In this document: one piece after another, positions 33,837 to 41,084 of the stretch | Layout: each line of letters starts with the position of its first letter | How positions within the stretch are numbered: the first letter of the stretch is position 1 | Origin: CAZVUW01 sp964629825 | GTDB taxonomy: Bacteria > Actinomycetota > Nitriliruptoria > Euzebyales > Egibacteraceae | Assembly (NCBI GenBank): GCA_964629825.1 | Contig: CAZVUW010000016.1 | Location: 1 to 41,259 of the forward strand | DNA: 41,259 bases | Direction of reading: 5' to 3' | Translations under genes and position numbers: made by a program | The notes under the pieces: model-generated | Database searches by the model: none | What the model was told of the DNA's origin: nothing | The model's input: only the letters and a program-made list of their open reading frames with translations

Positions 33837-34237
33837 CAGCCACCCACCAGCACGGTGCCCGCGGCCACGACCGTGCCGACCGGAAGGTCGGTCGGGTCGT
33901 TGCACGTCTTCGCCACGTCTCCGGCGCGGGCGACGGCCTTGCCGCCGACCCGTACGGTCTGGCTCCCGAGCGTCACCGTGGCGCGGTTGCCCGGCGGGGT
34001 CTGGAAGGCGGTGCCCGGCGGCGTGGGGATGTGGGCGGGCTGGTTCGTGGCAGTGGAGTCGACGGTCGCGACGGCGCGGCCGTTGGCCTTGACCGATGTG
34101 GACAGCCCGCCGTCCAGCCTCCCCGTGAACGGATGCGGCAGCGGGGTGGGGATCAGCGACGGGCCGGCCGGCACCATCACGATGTGGGTGTCGGTGGCGA
34201 CGACCTGGTCGTCCGCGCGGGCGATCGGTGCGCCCAT
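33836..34237 (-). CDS. PAAR-like spike-tip protein
   Basis: 133 aa. Features fit the PAAR/DUF4150-type fold: VVATDTHIVMVPAG, PTPLPHPFTGRL, ATVDSTATNQPAHIPTPPG and SQTVRVGGKAVARAGD, with His18, His42, His95 and Cys119 as possible metal ligands. PAAR proteins cap the spike trimer and sharpen the puncturing device. The ATG at 34237 shares one base with the spike gene stop. It lies between spike and gp25, the normal place. Confidence 0.85.
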   Translation of the reverse strand: MGAPIARADDQVVATDTHIVMVPAGPSLIPTPLPHPFTGRLDGGLSTSVKANGRAVATVDSTATNQPAHIPTPPGTAFQTPPGNRATVTLGSQTVRVGGKAVARAGDVAKTCNDPTDLPVGTVVAAGTVLVGG

Positions 34238-34920
34238 CAGTTGATGTCCACGGTCTGGCCGTTGATGCTCACTGCCACATCCGCCTCGATCTTGACCTCC
34301 GTGCCCTTGAGGACGAGCGTCCCGGCCGCGGCGATGCTCAGGTCGCCGTCCTGCGCCAGCTCGACCGTCGTGCCGCCGGCCGCGAGCTTCACGCGGCCGT
34401 CGGAGCTGGTCTGGTGCTCCAGCACGCACCTGACCCCGCCGCTGGTCAGCTCGACGACGCCGTCCGCGATGCGGAGCGCGGCGTCCGTGTCGCCGCCCAG
34501 GCCGATGCGCACCTCTCGTGCCGAGCCGTCGCTGGAGACGGTGATCTGCACGGACTCGGCCTCGGGGTCGTCGCGGTCCCCTGGCCAGGTGAGGGCCGCC
34601 GTGTGCCGGTCGGCGACCGGTGGGCGGCGCGCGTCCGAGTAGACCTGCGCCAGGACGATGGGTGATGCGGCCTCGCCGTGCGGGAAGACGACGACCACCA
34701 CGTCGCCCTCCCTCGGAAGCGCCGCCAGGCCGGTCAGGCCGACCGCCACCGGCACGCGCGGAAGCACCTCGCCGCTGTCCTTGAGCCGCACCGTCGCGGT
34801 CTGCGCGTCGTCGCCGTCGTCGCCGTCGAAGACCGAGGTGACGACGCCGAGCTCGCAGAAGCTGCGCCGGTCGATCTCGTGCCGGGCGACCGCTTGCAGT
34901 GCGGGGACGAGCCGGCTCAT
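34237..34920 (-). CDS. Baseplate spike protein, gpV/gp5 OB-fold type
   Basis: 227 aa. Residues about 20-95 form the OB-fold of gpV/gp5/VgrG proteins (GVVTSVFDGDDGDD, LKDSGEVLPRVPVAVG, PREGDVVVVVFPHGEAASPIVLAQVY). The last third is a repetitive beta prism (LRIADGVVELTSGG, LAQDGDLSIAAAGTLVLKGTEVKIEADVAVSINGQTVDIN). It forms the trimeric spike that the PAAR protein caps. It is separate from its hub, unlike the fused VgrG or Afp8. ATGA overlap with the hub gene. Confidence 0.9.
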   Translation of the reverse strand: MSRLVPALQAVARHEIDRRSFCELGVVTSVFDGDDGDDAQTATVRLKDSGEVLPRVPVAVGLTGLAALPREGDVVVVVFPHGEAASPIVLAQVYSDARRPPVADRHTAALTWPGDRDDPEAESVQITVSSDGSAREVRIGLGGDTDAALRIADGVVELTSGGVRCVLEHQTSSDGRVKLAAGGTTVELAQDGDLSIAAAGTLVLKGTEVKIEADVAVSINGQTVDIN

Positions 34921-35927
34921 AGCAGACCCCCGACGGCGCTCATCAGCGCACCGAGCAGCCCCGCGCCCGCCGCGCCCTCGTCATAGCCCCTCACCTCGGT
35001 GGTCCCGCCGCCGGCGGGGTTGATGCGATGCGAGACCTGCCGCACCCGGATCGTGCCGACGCCCAGGTGATCGGGGGCGTCCGCGATTGTGATCTGCGCT
35101 CCCGGTTCGACGCCGGGCAGCAGCCAGCAGCGCAGACGCACCCGCGAGCGCTCCGCCGCCGCCCGTTCCGCCCAGGCGTCGCCGGCTGCCGTGGCGTCGT
35201 CGGTGGTGCGCAGCTCGTGCGCAGCGCCGAACCGGACACCCGGCCCCGGAGGCGGCGCTCCGCCGGCCCAGAAGTCGGCGACCGGCCAGAGACCCCGCGC
35301 CGAGCCGGGAGCGCCGGCGCCCTCACCGACCAGGACGTGACGGTCGGGCGGCACGACGGACCGAGCCGCTTCGACTGAGAGGATCTCGCGGCCGTGCCGC
35401 AGCGCCATCTCGAGGGACGGCGCTGCCTCGGCATGGAGGCGGTCGTCGGGGTCGAGCCGGGCCCACGCGCCGGCGAACCCGACCAGCCGCGTGGCCTCCT
35501 CCAAGGCGGTGGCGCGGGCGGTGGCGACGTAGCGCGCCAGGGTCGGGCCCGCGATGACGGCGCCGGTGGACACCTCCGCATCAGCGCACAACCGGGCCAG
35601 GACGTCACCGACGGTCACCTGCTCCAACGACAGCGATGGCCGGAGGCGGGCGAGGCGGTGCCCGCCGCCATGCGCGCTGACCGCGGTGCCGGTGAGGCTG
35701 CGCCGCACCTCGGTGGCGGTGCCGGTGAAGGCGGTGACAGCGCCCTCGCCGCCATCGAGATCGCAGATCACCGGGTCGCCGGGCGCCGCGTCCACCCGCA
35801 CGCCGGAGGGCAGGCGCACATCGAGCCGGTCGACGATCGGGAGCAGCCCCCTTCGGAGCCTGACCGCGCTGGCATGGGTGTCGTAGCGCAGGTCGCCGAT
35901 CGTCAGGGAGGCGTGGAGGCGCAGCAT
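34917..35927 (-). CDS. Baseplate hub protein, gpD/gp27-like
   Basis: 336 aa. The pattern fits the gpD/gp27 hub: an N-terminal beta domain (SLTIGDLRYDTHASAVRLRRG, VRLPSGVRVDAAPGD), then the small helical insertion typical of gpD (VTVGDVLARLCADAEV, RYVATARATALEEATRLVGFAGAWARLD), and a C-terminal beta domain (EPGAQITIADAP, GVGTIRVRQVSHRINP). The hub joins tube to spike. It directly abuts the upstream stop (TAGATG) and overlaps the spike gene. No LysM domain seen here. Confidence 0.85.
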   Translation of the reverse strand: MLRLHASLTIGDLRYDTHASAVRLRRGLLPIVDRLDVRLPSGVRVDAAPGDPVICDLDGGEGAVTAFTGTATEVRRSLTGTAVSAHGGGHRLARLRPSLSLEQVTVGDVLARLCADAEVSTGAVIAGPTLARYVATARATALEEATRLVGFAGAWARLDPDDRLHAEAAPSLEMALRHGREILSVEAARSVVPPDRHVLVGEGAGAPGSARGLWPVADFWAGGAPPPGPGVRFGAAHELRTTDDATAAGDAWAERAAAERSRVRLRCWLLPGVEPGAQITIADAPDHLGVGTIRVRQVSHRINPAGGGTTEVRGYDEGAAGAGLLGALMSAVGGLL

Positions 35928-36587
35928 CTAGTCCCCCGCTCCGCCGAGCAGATCGGTGAGGGCCGTCACCGACGCCGCGATGTCGCCGACCCCGGACAGG
36001 CGGTCGACCTCGGCCTGGATGGGCTCCAGGGGGTTGCCAGTCGGCAGGTCGGCCAGCGCCGTCAGCGCTCCCAGCTGCGCCACAGCGTCGTTGATCGCGT
36101 CCAGCGCCGACTGCGCGGCGTCGGCGATGTCGGAGATGCTGTCGAGCACGCCGCCCAGGTCGCCGAAGCCGAGGTCGCCGAAGCCGTCGAGCCCACCGAA
36201 CGGGCTCAGCTCCGCGGGCGGCGGCAGCGGAGGGGACTCGCGCAGCAGCAGCCGGTACACGTAGCGGTCCGGGCGCCCAGCGCTCTCCGAGAACTCTGCT
36301 TCGACGATGATCACCTGGTCGAGCTCGAGCGCCGTCGTGATGTCGGCGGTGAACGGCACCTCGGCGCCCTCGGCCGCCTTGCCCTGCAGCTCCTCGAGCT
36401 GAGCGCGCGCGTCGGTGACCAGGACGCCGGCGATCTCGATCTCGTACGAGCCGCGGCCCAGCGACTGCTGGACATCGCCCGGTAGGTCCGCTACTGGCAC
36501 CGCGGTGATGCGGTTGACGGTGCGCTGGCGGATCGAGGACACGGCGTCGAGGGCGACGTCAGCGACCATCGGGATCGGGCGGCTCAT
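35928..36587 (-). CDS. Tube-initiator / gpU-like tail protein
   Basis: 219 aa. Residues 1-115 look like a small beta barrel (GRGSYEIEIAGVLVTDARAQLEELQGKAAEGAEVPF, RYVYRLLLRESP), similar in feel to gpU or gp53/Afp7-type proteins joining tube and hub. A Gly/Phe/Asp-rich linker (GGLDGFGDLGFGDLGG) and a helical C-terminus follow; no LysM repeat is seen. Position between the chaperone-like genes and the hub matches that of P2 gpU/gpX. ATGA overlap with the Pro-rich gene. Confidence 0.72.
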   Translation of the reverse strand: MSRPIPMVADVALDAVSSIRQRTVNRITAVPVADLPGDVQQSLGRGSYEIEIAGVLVTDARAQLEELQGKAAEGAEVPFTADITTALELDQVIIVEAEFSESAGRPDRYVYRLLLRESPPLPPPAELSPFGGLDGFGDLGFGDLGGVLDSISDIADAAQSALDAINDAVAQLGALTALADLPTGNPLEPIQAEVDRLSGVGDIAASVTALTDLLGGAGD

Positions 36588-37423
36588 GACAGGTCGATCC
36601 CGGCGTCCAGGAGCGCGGCCTCGATCACGTCGGCCAGCCGCTCGACCAGGTCATCGTCGTCCGCGACCGCCATCGGATCGCCGTGCGACCACGGGCGGCT
36701 GCCCGGGTCGGGGGCAGACGTCGGCGCGTTCAGCGGGGGTGCGACCGGCGCGGCCGCCATTCGCCCCGCAGCGCTGTGGGGCGCCGCCTCCGTGGGGTGC
36801 GCTTCGGGGATCGGCGCCGGCGGGAGGTGCACGGGCGCGCGGCTGCGCATGGGGGCGGCGGTCAGCGCCTGCGGCACCGCCCCTGGGGGGCCGGTGGGCG
36901 CCGGCACGACCGGGCGAGCCGTGGCGACCGCGTGGGGCGTCGGGACCGCGGAGTCGGGTCGGCCGCCTGCCCTGCCCGCCGCCTGAGCCGGGGGCCTCGG
37001 CGCATCCGCTGCCGGCGGCGGACCTCCCTGGGGCGGTCGGGGGGCGCGGCCCGGCGACGGCGCGGGCGGGGGCTCCACCGGAGTCGCGGAGCGCGGCGGC
37101 GCATGGCCGGCGGCGCCCGGTGCCGCGGATACAGGTCGGGGCCGTGGCAGGGGGATCGGACCCCGCCAGTGCACGACCCTTCCGGGTGCGGGCTCCGGCG
37201 CGCGAGCAGGATCGGGCGACGCCCCCACTGCGGCGGCGGGAGCCGCACCGGCGTCCGGGGTACCGGGCCGCGCCGCCTGGCTTGAGGGGTCCGATGGCGC
37301 GGCGCGCAGGTCCTTCTCCCCGCCCGCGCTGTCCGCCTCGCCCGCTGCGGCGATTCCGGCCCACTGCTCGACCACGGCGAGCAGGCCGTCCAACTCCGCG
37401 GCGATGACGGCGTCAATCGTCAT
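36584..37423 (-). CDS. Pro/Ala-rich 279-aa protein with short conserved-looking ends
   Basis: The N-terminal 35 residues (IDAVIAAELDGLLAVVEQWA) and the C-terminal 25 (DDDLVERLADVIEAALLDAG) are predicted helices; the 200 residues between are Pro/Ala/Gly-rich and surely disordered. It sits where P2-like phages carry the tape measure but is far too short and unordered for that. ATG at 37423 overlaps the preceding gene by 11 bases and is preceded by GAGGTG. It may be a flexible assembly factor or tether linking baseplate parts. Coding is supported by ordered ends and overlaps on both sides. Confidence 0.7.
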   Translation of the reverse strand: MTIDAVIAAELDGLLAVVEQWAGIAAAGEADSAGGEKDLRAAPSDPSSQAARPGTPDAGAAPAAAVGASPDPARAPEPAPGRVVHWRGPIPLPRPRPVSAAPGAAGHAPPRSATPVEPPPAPSPGRAPRPPQGGPPPAADAPRPPAQAAGRAGGRPDSAVPTPHAVATARPVVPAPTGPPGAVPQALTAAPMRSRAPVHLPPAPIPEAHPTEAAPHSAAGRMAAAPVAPPLNAPTSAPDPGSRPWSHGDPMAVADDDDLVERLADVIEAALLDAGIDLS

Positions 37424-37862
37424 CGTGCACCTCGATGCGGTTCCAGCCGTCGGTGGGCGCCGGCGCGGCCAGGTCACGCAGCTGCTCGTCGATCCGCGGG
37501 GCGGGCTGATGGTCGAGCTCGGCGGGACCCCACCGCCAGGTCTGCGCCAGCCACGCCTCCGCGTCGAGCAGGGGGGCCACGCGCTGACCGGGCTCGACCC
37601 CGCACAGGCGCAGCGCGACGGCCGCGATCACCGCACGGCCGGCCGCCTCCGGAGGGGGGTCTGAAAGGAGGCCGACCAGCCCCTCCAGGAAGGCATCGCG
37701 GTCCAGGCGCGGGCCGGGGCGCAGGCTGGCGGCCAGCAGGCGCCTGCGCTCACCCCACGTCCATGGCCGCACGGTGTGCTCAAAGCCGCCGAACCGCACC
37801 TGCCAATGCCCGCTCGACAGGTCGGGCGTGACGTCGACGGCGTCGAGCACCGAGCTCATCAC
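37413..37862 (-). CDS. Tail-assembly-chaperone-like protein
   Basis: 149 aa, soluble. The first 80 residues (WQVRFGGFEHTVRPWTWGERRRLLAAS, FLEGLVGLLSDPP) resemble T4-baseplate or tail-assembly-chaperone proteins, which bind tail parts through a Trp/Arg-rich patch. It follows sheath and tube, the usual chaperone slot. Two adjacent start codons (GTG 37862, ATG 37859) both overlap the tube stop; the choice is open. I found no slippery heptamer for an E/E'-type frameshift into the next gene. Confidence 0.72.
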   Translation of the reverse strand: MMSSVLDAVDVTPDLSSGHWQVRFGGFEHTVRPWTWGERRRLLAASLRPGPRLDRDAFLEGLVGLLSDPPPEAAGRAVIAAVALRLCGVEPGQRVAPLLDAEAWLAQTWRWGPAELDHQPAPRIDEQLRDLAAPAPTDGWNRIEVHDDD

Positions 37863-38263
37863 GCCGTCTCGGCGGTGGACTGGTCCTCCTCACGCACCCG
37901 CGTAGCGGTGAACGAGTAGATGGCCTCGGCGTGGCTGCCGGCCCCCATCGCGAAGGACTTCCCGTCGATGTGGCACTCGTCGAAGGAGACCGACCGGGCG
38001 GCGTTGCCGTGCGCCAGGTTCGCGACGACCTGGAACACCGCCCCGGATGCCGCCAGGGCGTCCAGCTGCTCGTTGACGGACGCGACCCTGATCTGGCCGC
38101 GGACCCGTTTGGCGCCGTAGTAGACGGCGACCCGCTCCGCCGATCCCACGGCATGGACGTCGCCCTGCTCCCATTCGAGCCGGTAGTCCAGCCCGCGGAC
38201 GCCGAGCACCGGCTCGTTGTCGACCAGGATGCCTGAGCTGTTGGCGGTGAAGACCACGGCCAT
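37859..38263 (-). CDS. Tail tube protein
   Basis: 134 aa, beta-rich and Cys-poor. The pattern (VLGVRGLDYRLEWEQGDVHAVG, VYYGAKRVRGQIRVASVNEQLDALAAS, FDECHIDGKSFAMGAGSHAEAIYSFTATRV) fits a tail tube subunit (gpFII/gp19/Afp1-like): two sheets ending in a C-terminal strand pair. It lies 21 bases after the sheath gene, as tubes do. Only one tube gene is visible, whereas many eCIS have two. A minor tail protein cannot be excluded. Confidence 0.8.
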   Translation of the reverse strand: MAVVFTANSSGILVDNEPVLGVRGLDYRLEWEQGDVHAVGSAERVAVYYGAKRVRGQIRVASVNEQLDALAASGAVFQVVANLAHGNAARSVSFDECHIDGKSFAMGAGSHAEAIYSFTATRVREEDQSTAETA

Positions 38264-38284
38264 CGGGCGGCCTTTCGCTGGGTG

Positions 38285-40591
38285 CTAGTTGCGGACGCGC
38301 AGCCGCGCGTAGACGTAGTCCATGGAGCGGACTGGCCGGACGGCGAGGTCGATCCGGGCGATCCCGCCCGCCACGTCGTCCTGGGAGGCGTAGACCTGCA
38401 CCTGGAACGCGGGGCTGGTCCCGTCGACGGACGGCACGAGCGCCCCGTCGCGTTCGAGCTGGGCGAAGCGGGCGTGGATCATCTGCTGCAGGGCGTTGCG
38501 GTTCTCGGCGTTGTTCAGCTCGCCGATGAAGCGGTCCGCGATGGCCTTCGTCTCGCGCACGCAGCGGTCCGCCACGCGGATCACGGAGATCTGGCTGCCG
38601 TCGGTCGTCAGGCCCCGCACGACCACGGTCCCGCGCCCTCGACGCGTCGCGAGCACGCACACGTTCGCCTCGGGCCCGAGGAGCTGGTTGAGCTCGCTCT
38701 CGCGGTAGGCCACCAGCGGGACGCCAGGGGAGGCGACGGTCTTGAAGGTCGGCGACTGGAAGAACTCCAGGTGGCCGAGCAGCCCGGCCACGGCGCCGTC
38801 GGCTCCGCTCGGTGCGACCAGCACGAAGCGGCGGTCCCGGACCTGGGCGGCGTGGTCGACGATGCCGTCCACGTCCTCGTTGAGGCCGGGTGGGATCGAG
38901 CCGATCACGATCCGCGGCTTGGCGTTGTCCGCCTCGGCTCGGGCGTGACCGAGCAGCGCCTGCTGGACGGCCAGCCCGTCGAGCTGGCTGTCGGCCCACC
39001 CCTGGAGGCCGGCGAGCACCAGGTCGACGGAGTCCTCGAGGGACAGCGCGTCGATCGCCGTCTGATAGGCCGCAAGGGTGGGCGCCGCACCTCCGCTCAG
39101 GCGCAGGACGCCGCGGGTGTCGACCGGGAAGGTCGTCCTGCCCGTGCGCGGGTAGCGGTCGATCGCTCGCAGCAGCCTGCTCTGCTCCTCCAGCACGCGC
39201 GGCAGGTAGCGGGGCGAGTCCGGGTCCATCACGAGCTCGTCCAGCGCCTCGCGCAGCTCGAACGCACCGCCGCTCTCGACTCCGGCCTCCAGCCGCACCG
39301 TGCCGGTCACGCTTCCGGGCAGCATGCGGAATCGGGTCGCGGTGCCGTCGGTGCCAGGAGCCGGCAGAAGCTCGAGCACGGCTCCCGGGTTGGTCTGCCC
39401 CTGATAGGTGCGGCCGAGCCCGGCGTCCCGCCCTCCGGTCAGGTAGCGGTTCTCCGTGGCCGTCGACACGTCCGGGCGCGCGCTGCCGTCGGCGCCCTCG
39501 GCGAGCGCGGCGTCCACGTCAGGGTCTTGGCTGAGCGCCGCGACGATCTCCTGGGCGTCGAACAGGTCTTCGTACACGCTGGTGCGCTCGCCCTCGACCA
39601 GCACCGTCACCGTGACGGTCGGCCTCAGCGCCACGGCTTCGGCGGTCGCGGCCGGCAGCGTGTCGCCGGTCCGGTCGACCAGGAGCCCGGCGGCCTCCAG
39701 CGCCGCGATGACCTCGTCGACCGCCGTCAGGCCCGTGCGGTTGAGCGCGGGGGTGCCGTTGGTCAGCACCGTGACGTCCACGCCGGCGGAGGGGTTGTCG
39801 GTCACGTGGACGGCGGTTGCCGGCGCCCCCGGCGCCGTGGTGCGGACGCGCATCGCCACGGCATCGGCCGCGTCCCGCAGGATCGCGCTGGCCCGCCCCG
39901 CCGACACGTCGACGCTGATCGTGTTGCCCCGCGCACCGGGCCGGGCCGCGACCAGCTCGATCAGCGGCGCGCCGGCGCGGTTGAGGGTCCGGCTCGCCGC
40001 TGCAGCGGTGGCCTCCTCGAACGCGACCCGGTCGGCATCCAGCGTCGGCAGCTCCATGCCTAGCTCGGGGTCGACCGCGACCAGCACGCCGCTGTCGCGG
40101 TTCAGCACCGTGAACAGGTCCTGGTCGTGCCCCGCCGACAGGATCAGGCCGTCGTGCGTCTCCACCACTGCGTCCCCGACCAGCACCTCCACCCGCACGT
40201 TGCGGACGGTGCGCCCGTCGGAGGCCATGCGGCGCGTCACCCGCACGCCGACCCGGTTGCCCCAGGGACCGGCGGCCTTTGCGACCAGGCGCACGACCTC
40301 GTCGCCGTCGTCGTCCTGGAGCGTGGCGGACGCCTGGATGCCTCCGCGCACCGGCGAGACCACGACCTCCGAGACGCCGTTGGTGAGGGCGCTGACGGCC
40401 TCCGGGAAGCAGAAGGCGGTCGCCTCGCCGAACAGGTCGAGCAGCTCCTGACGCGAGGTCACCCCGGTGACACCCGGCGAGGGGTCGTCGACGACTCCGA
40501 CCGCCCCGAGCACTCCCGAACGCGCCGGAAGCGGCGGCGGGACGTCGAACTCGGTGCTGATGCTGACGCCCGGAACCACGAGGGTTCGCAT
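38285..40591 (-). CDS. Contractile tail sheath protein, oversized (768 aa)
   Basis: First gene of the tail operon. N-terminal MRTLVVPGVSISTEFDVPPPLP is the sheath strand-exchange arm, and the C-terminus (GIARIDLAVRPVRSMDYVYARLRVRN) is the sheath end (cf. I...VRPV..IDYI). Sheath motifs before it include LGPEANVCVLATRRGRGTVVVRG and RFIGELNNAENRNALQQMI. At 768 aa it is much longer than most phage or eCIS sheaths (about 350-660), with added beta domains near residues 90-380. ATG at 40591 has GGAAGG seven bases upstream; an in-frame TTG at 40606 would overlap that site. Sheath contraction drives the tube through the target membrane. Confidence 0.9.
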   Translation of the reverse strand: MRTLVVPGVSISTEFDVPPPLPARSGVLGAVGVVDDPSPGVTGVTSRQELLDLFGEATAFCFPEAVSALTNGVSEVVVSPVRGGIQASATLQDDDGDEVVRLVAKAAGPWGNRVGVRVTRRMASDGRTVRNVRVEVLVGDAVVETHDGLILSAGHDQDLFTVLNRDSGVLVAVDPELGMELPTLDADRVAFEEATAAAASRTLNRAGAPLIELVAARPGARGNTISVDVSAGRASAILRDAADAVAMRVRTTAPGAPATAVHVTDNPSAGVDVTVLTNGTPALNRTGLTAVDEVIAALEAAGLLVDRTGDTLPAATAEAVALRPTVTVTVLVEGERTSVYEDLFDAQEIVAALSQDPDVDAALAEGADGSARPDVSTATENRYLTGGRDAGLGRTYQGQTNPGAVLELLPAPGTDGTATRFRMLPGSVTGTVRLEAGVESGGAFELREALDELVMDPDSPRYLPRVLEEQSRLLRAIDRYPRTGRTTFPVDTRGVLRLSGGAAPTLAAYQTAIDALSLEDSVDLVLAGLQGWADSQLDGLAVQQALLGHARAEADNAKPRIVIGSIPPGLNEDVDGIVDHAAQVRDRRFVLVAPSGADGAVAGLLGHLEFFQSPTFKTVASPGVPLVAYRESELNQLLGPEANVCVLATRRGRGTVVVRGLTTDGSQISVIRVADRCVRETKAIADRFIGELNNAENRNALQQMIHARFAQLERDGALVPSVDGTSPAFQVQVYASQDDVAGGIARIDLAVRPVRSMDYVYARLRVRN

Positions 40592-40751
40592 AGCCCGACC
40601 TTCCAAGTCAGAGGTGACCGGTGCCGCGCACCGGTTCGCCGGCTCGCCGGTGCCCGGTGCTCCCCACCGAGAGGCGACCGCGAACGAGAAGATCGGGGCA
40701 GGGCGTCACAGCAGCGTCACGGCGCTGCCGCGCACCTCCCTCGGGAATGCC
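40592..40751. promoter_or_regulatory. Upstream region of the tail operon with 8-bp hairpin
   Basis: 160 bases between the ATP-synthase terminator and the sheath start. ACCGGTGC (40617-40624) and GCACCGGT (40628-40635) form a perfect 8-bp inverted repeat around three bases, 26 bases before the sheath ATG. It could be an operator or a 5'-UTR hairpin. No confident -35/-10 pair is visible; the promoter of the 28-kb operon should lie here. Confidence 0.5.
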
Positions 40752-40779
40752 GAATGCGGCCGGGACACCGGCCGCATTC
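40752..40779 (-). terminator. Strong hairpin terminator after atpC
   Basis: GAATGCGGCCGG (40752-40763) and CCGGCCGCATTC (40768-40779) form a perfect 12-bp stem with loop GACA, 27 bases past the atpC stop. No T-run follows on the minus strand, so it is the I-shaped type common in high-GC bacteria. It separates the ATP synthase operon from the tail operon, which runs in the same direction. Confidence 0.85.
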
Positions 40780-40805
40780 AGCGATCAGGGGAGGTCGGGT
40801 TCGGC

Positions 40806-41072
40806 TCAGGCGCTGGCGACCTCGGCCGAGTCGGCCAGGACCGTGAGGTGGTTGTCGCGGAACTCGAGGAAGCCGTTGTGCACCTCGATCCGGACCTCGC
40901 GGCCCTCGACCGTCTTGACGCGCACGGGCGCATCGCCGAGGGCGAGCAGCGCCGGCTGGTGCCCCGGCAGGATGCCGATCTCGCCCTCGGTGGTCCGCGC
41001 GTAGACCTCGTTGGCCTCGCCCGAGTACAGCTGCGCCTCGGCGCTGACCACGTCGACCTGCATGGTCGCCAT
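40806..41072 (-). CDS. atpC: ATP synthase F1 epsilon subunit, short form
   Basis: 88 aa. It is the beta-sandwich N-domain alone (MQVDVVSAEAQLYSGEA, EIGILPGHQPALLALG, EVHNGFLEFRDNHLTVLAD). The usual C-terminal helical hairpin (about 40-50 more residues), which in many bacteria inhibits ATP hydrolysis, is absent. The stop is followed by a terminator, so the short form is natural, not truncated by the window. It joins the rotor to the c-ring and gamma. Starts 12 bases after the atpD stop; last gene of the atp operon. Confidence 0.96.
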   Translation of the reverse strand: MATMQVDVVSAEAQLYSGEANEVYARTTEGEIGILPGHQPALLALGDAPVRVKTVEGREVRIEVHNGFLEFRDNHLTVLADSAEVASA

Positions 41073-41084
41073 CAGGTTGTGCTC

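Noticed and set aside
37413..37477. Possible programmed frameshift (E/E'-type) from the chaperone-like gene into the Pro-rich gene
   Set aside because: The second frame is open upstream, but no slippery heptamer was found, and an ATG with a ribosome-binding site is available.
12604..40591. Complete prophage
   Set aside because: No integrase, terminase, portal, capsid, holin or replication genes are present between ordinary chromosomal genes.
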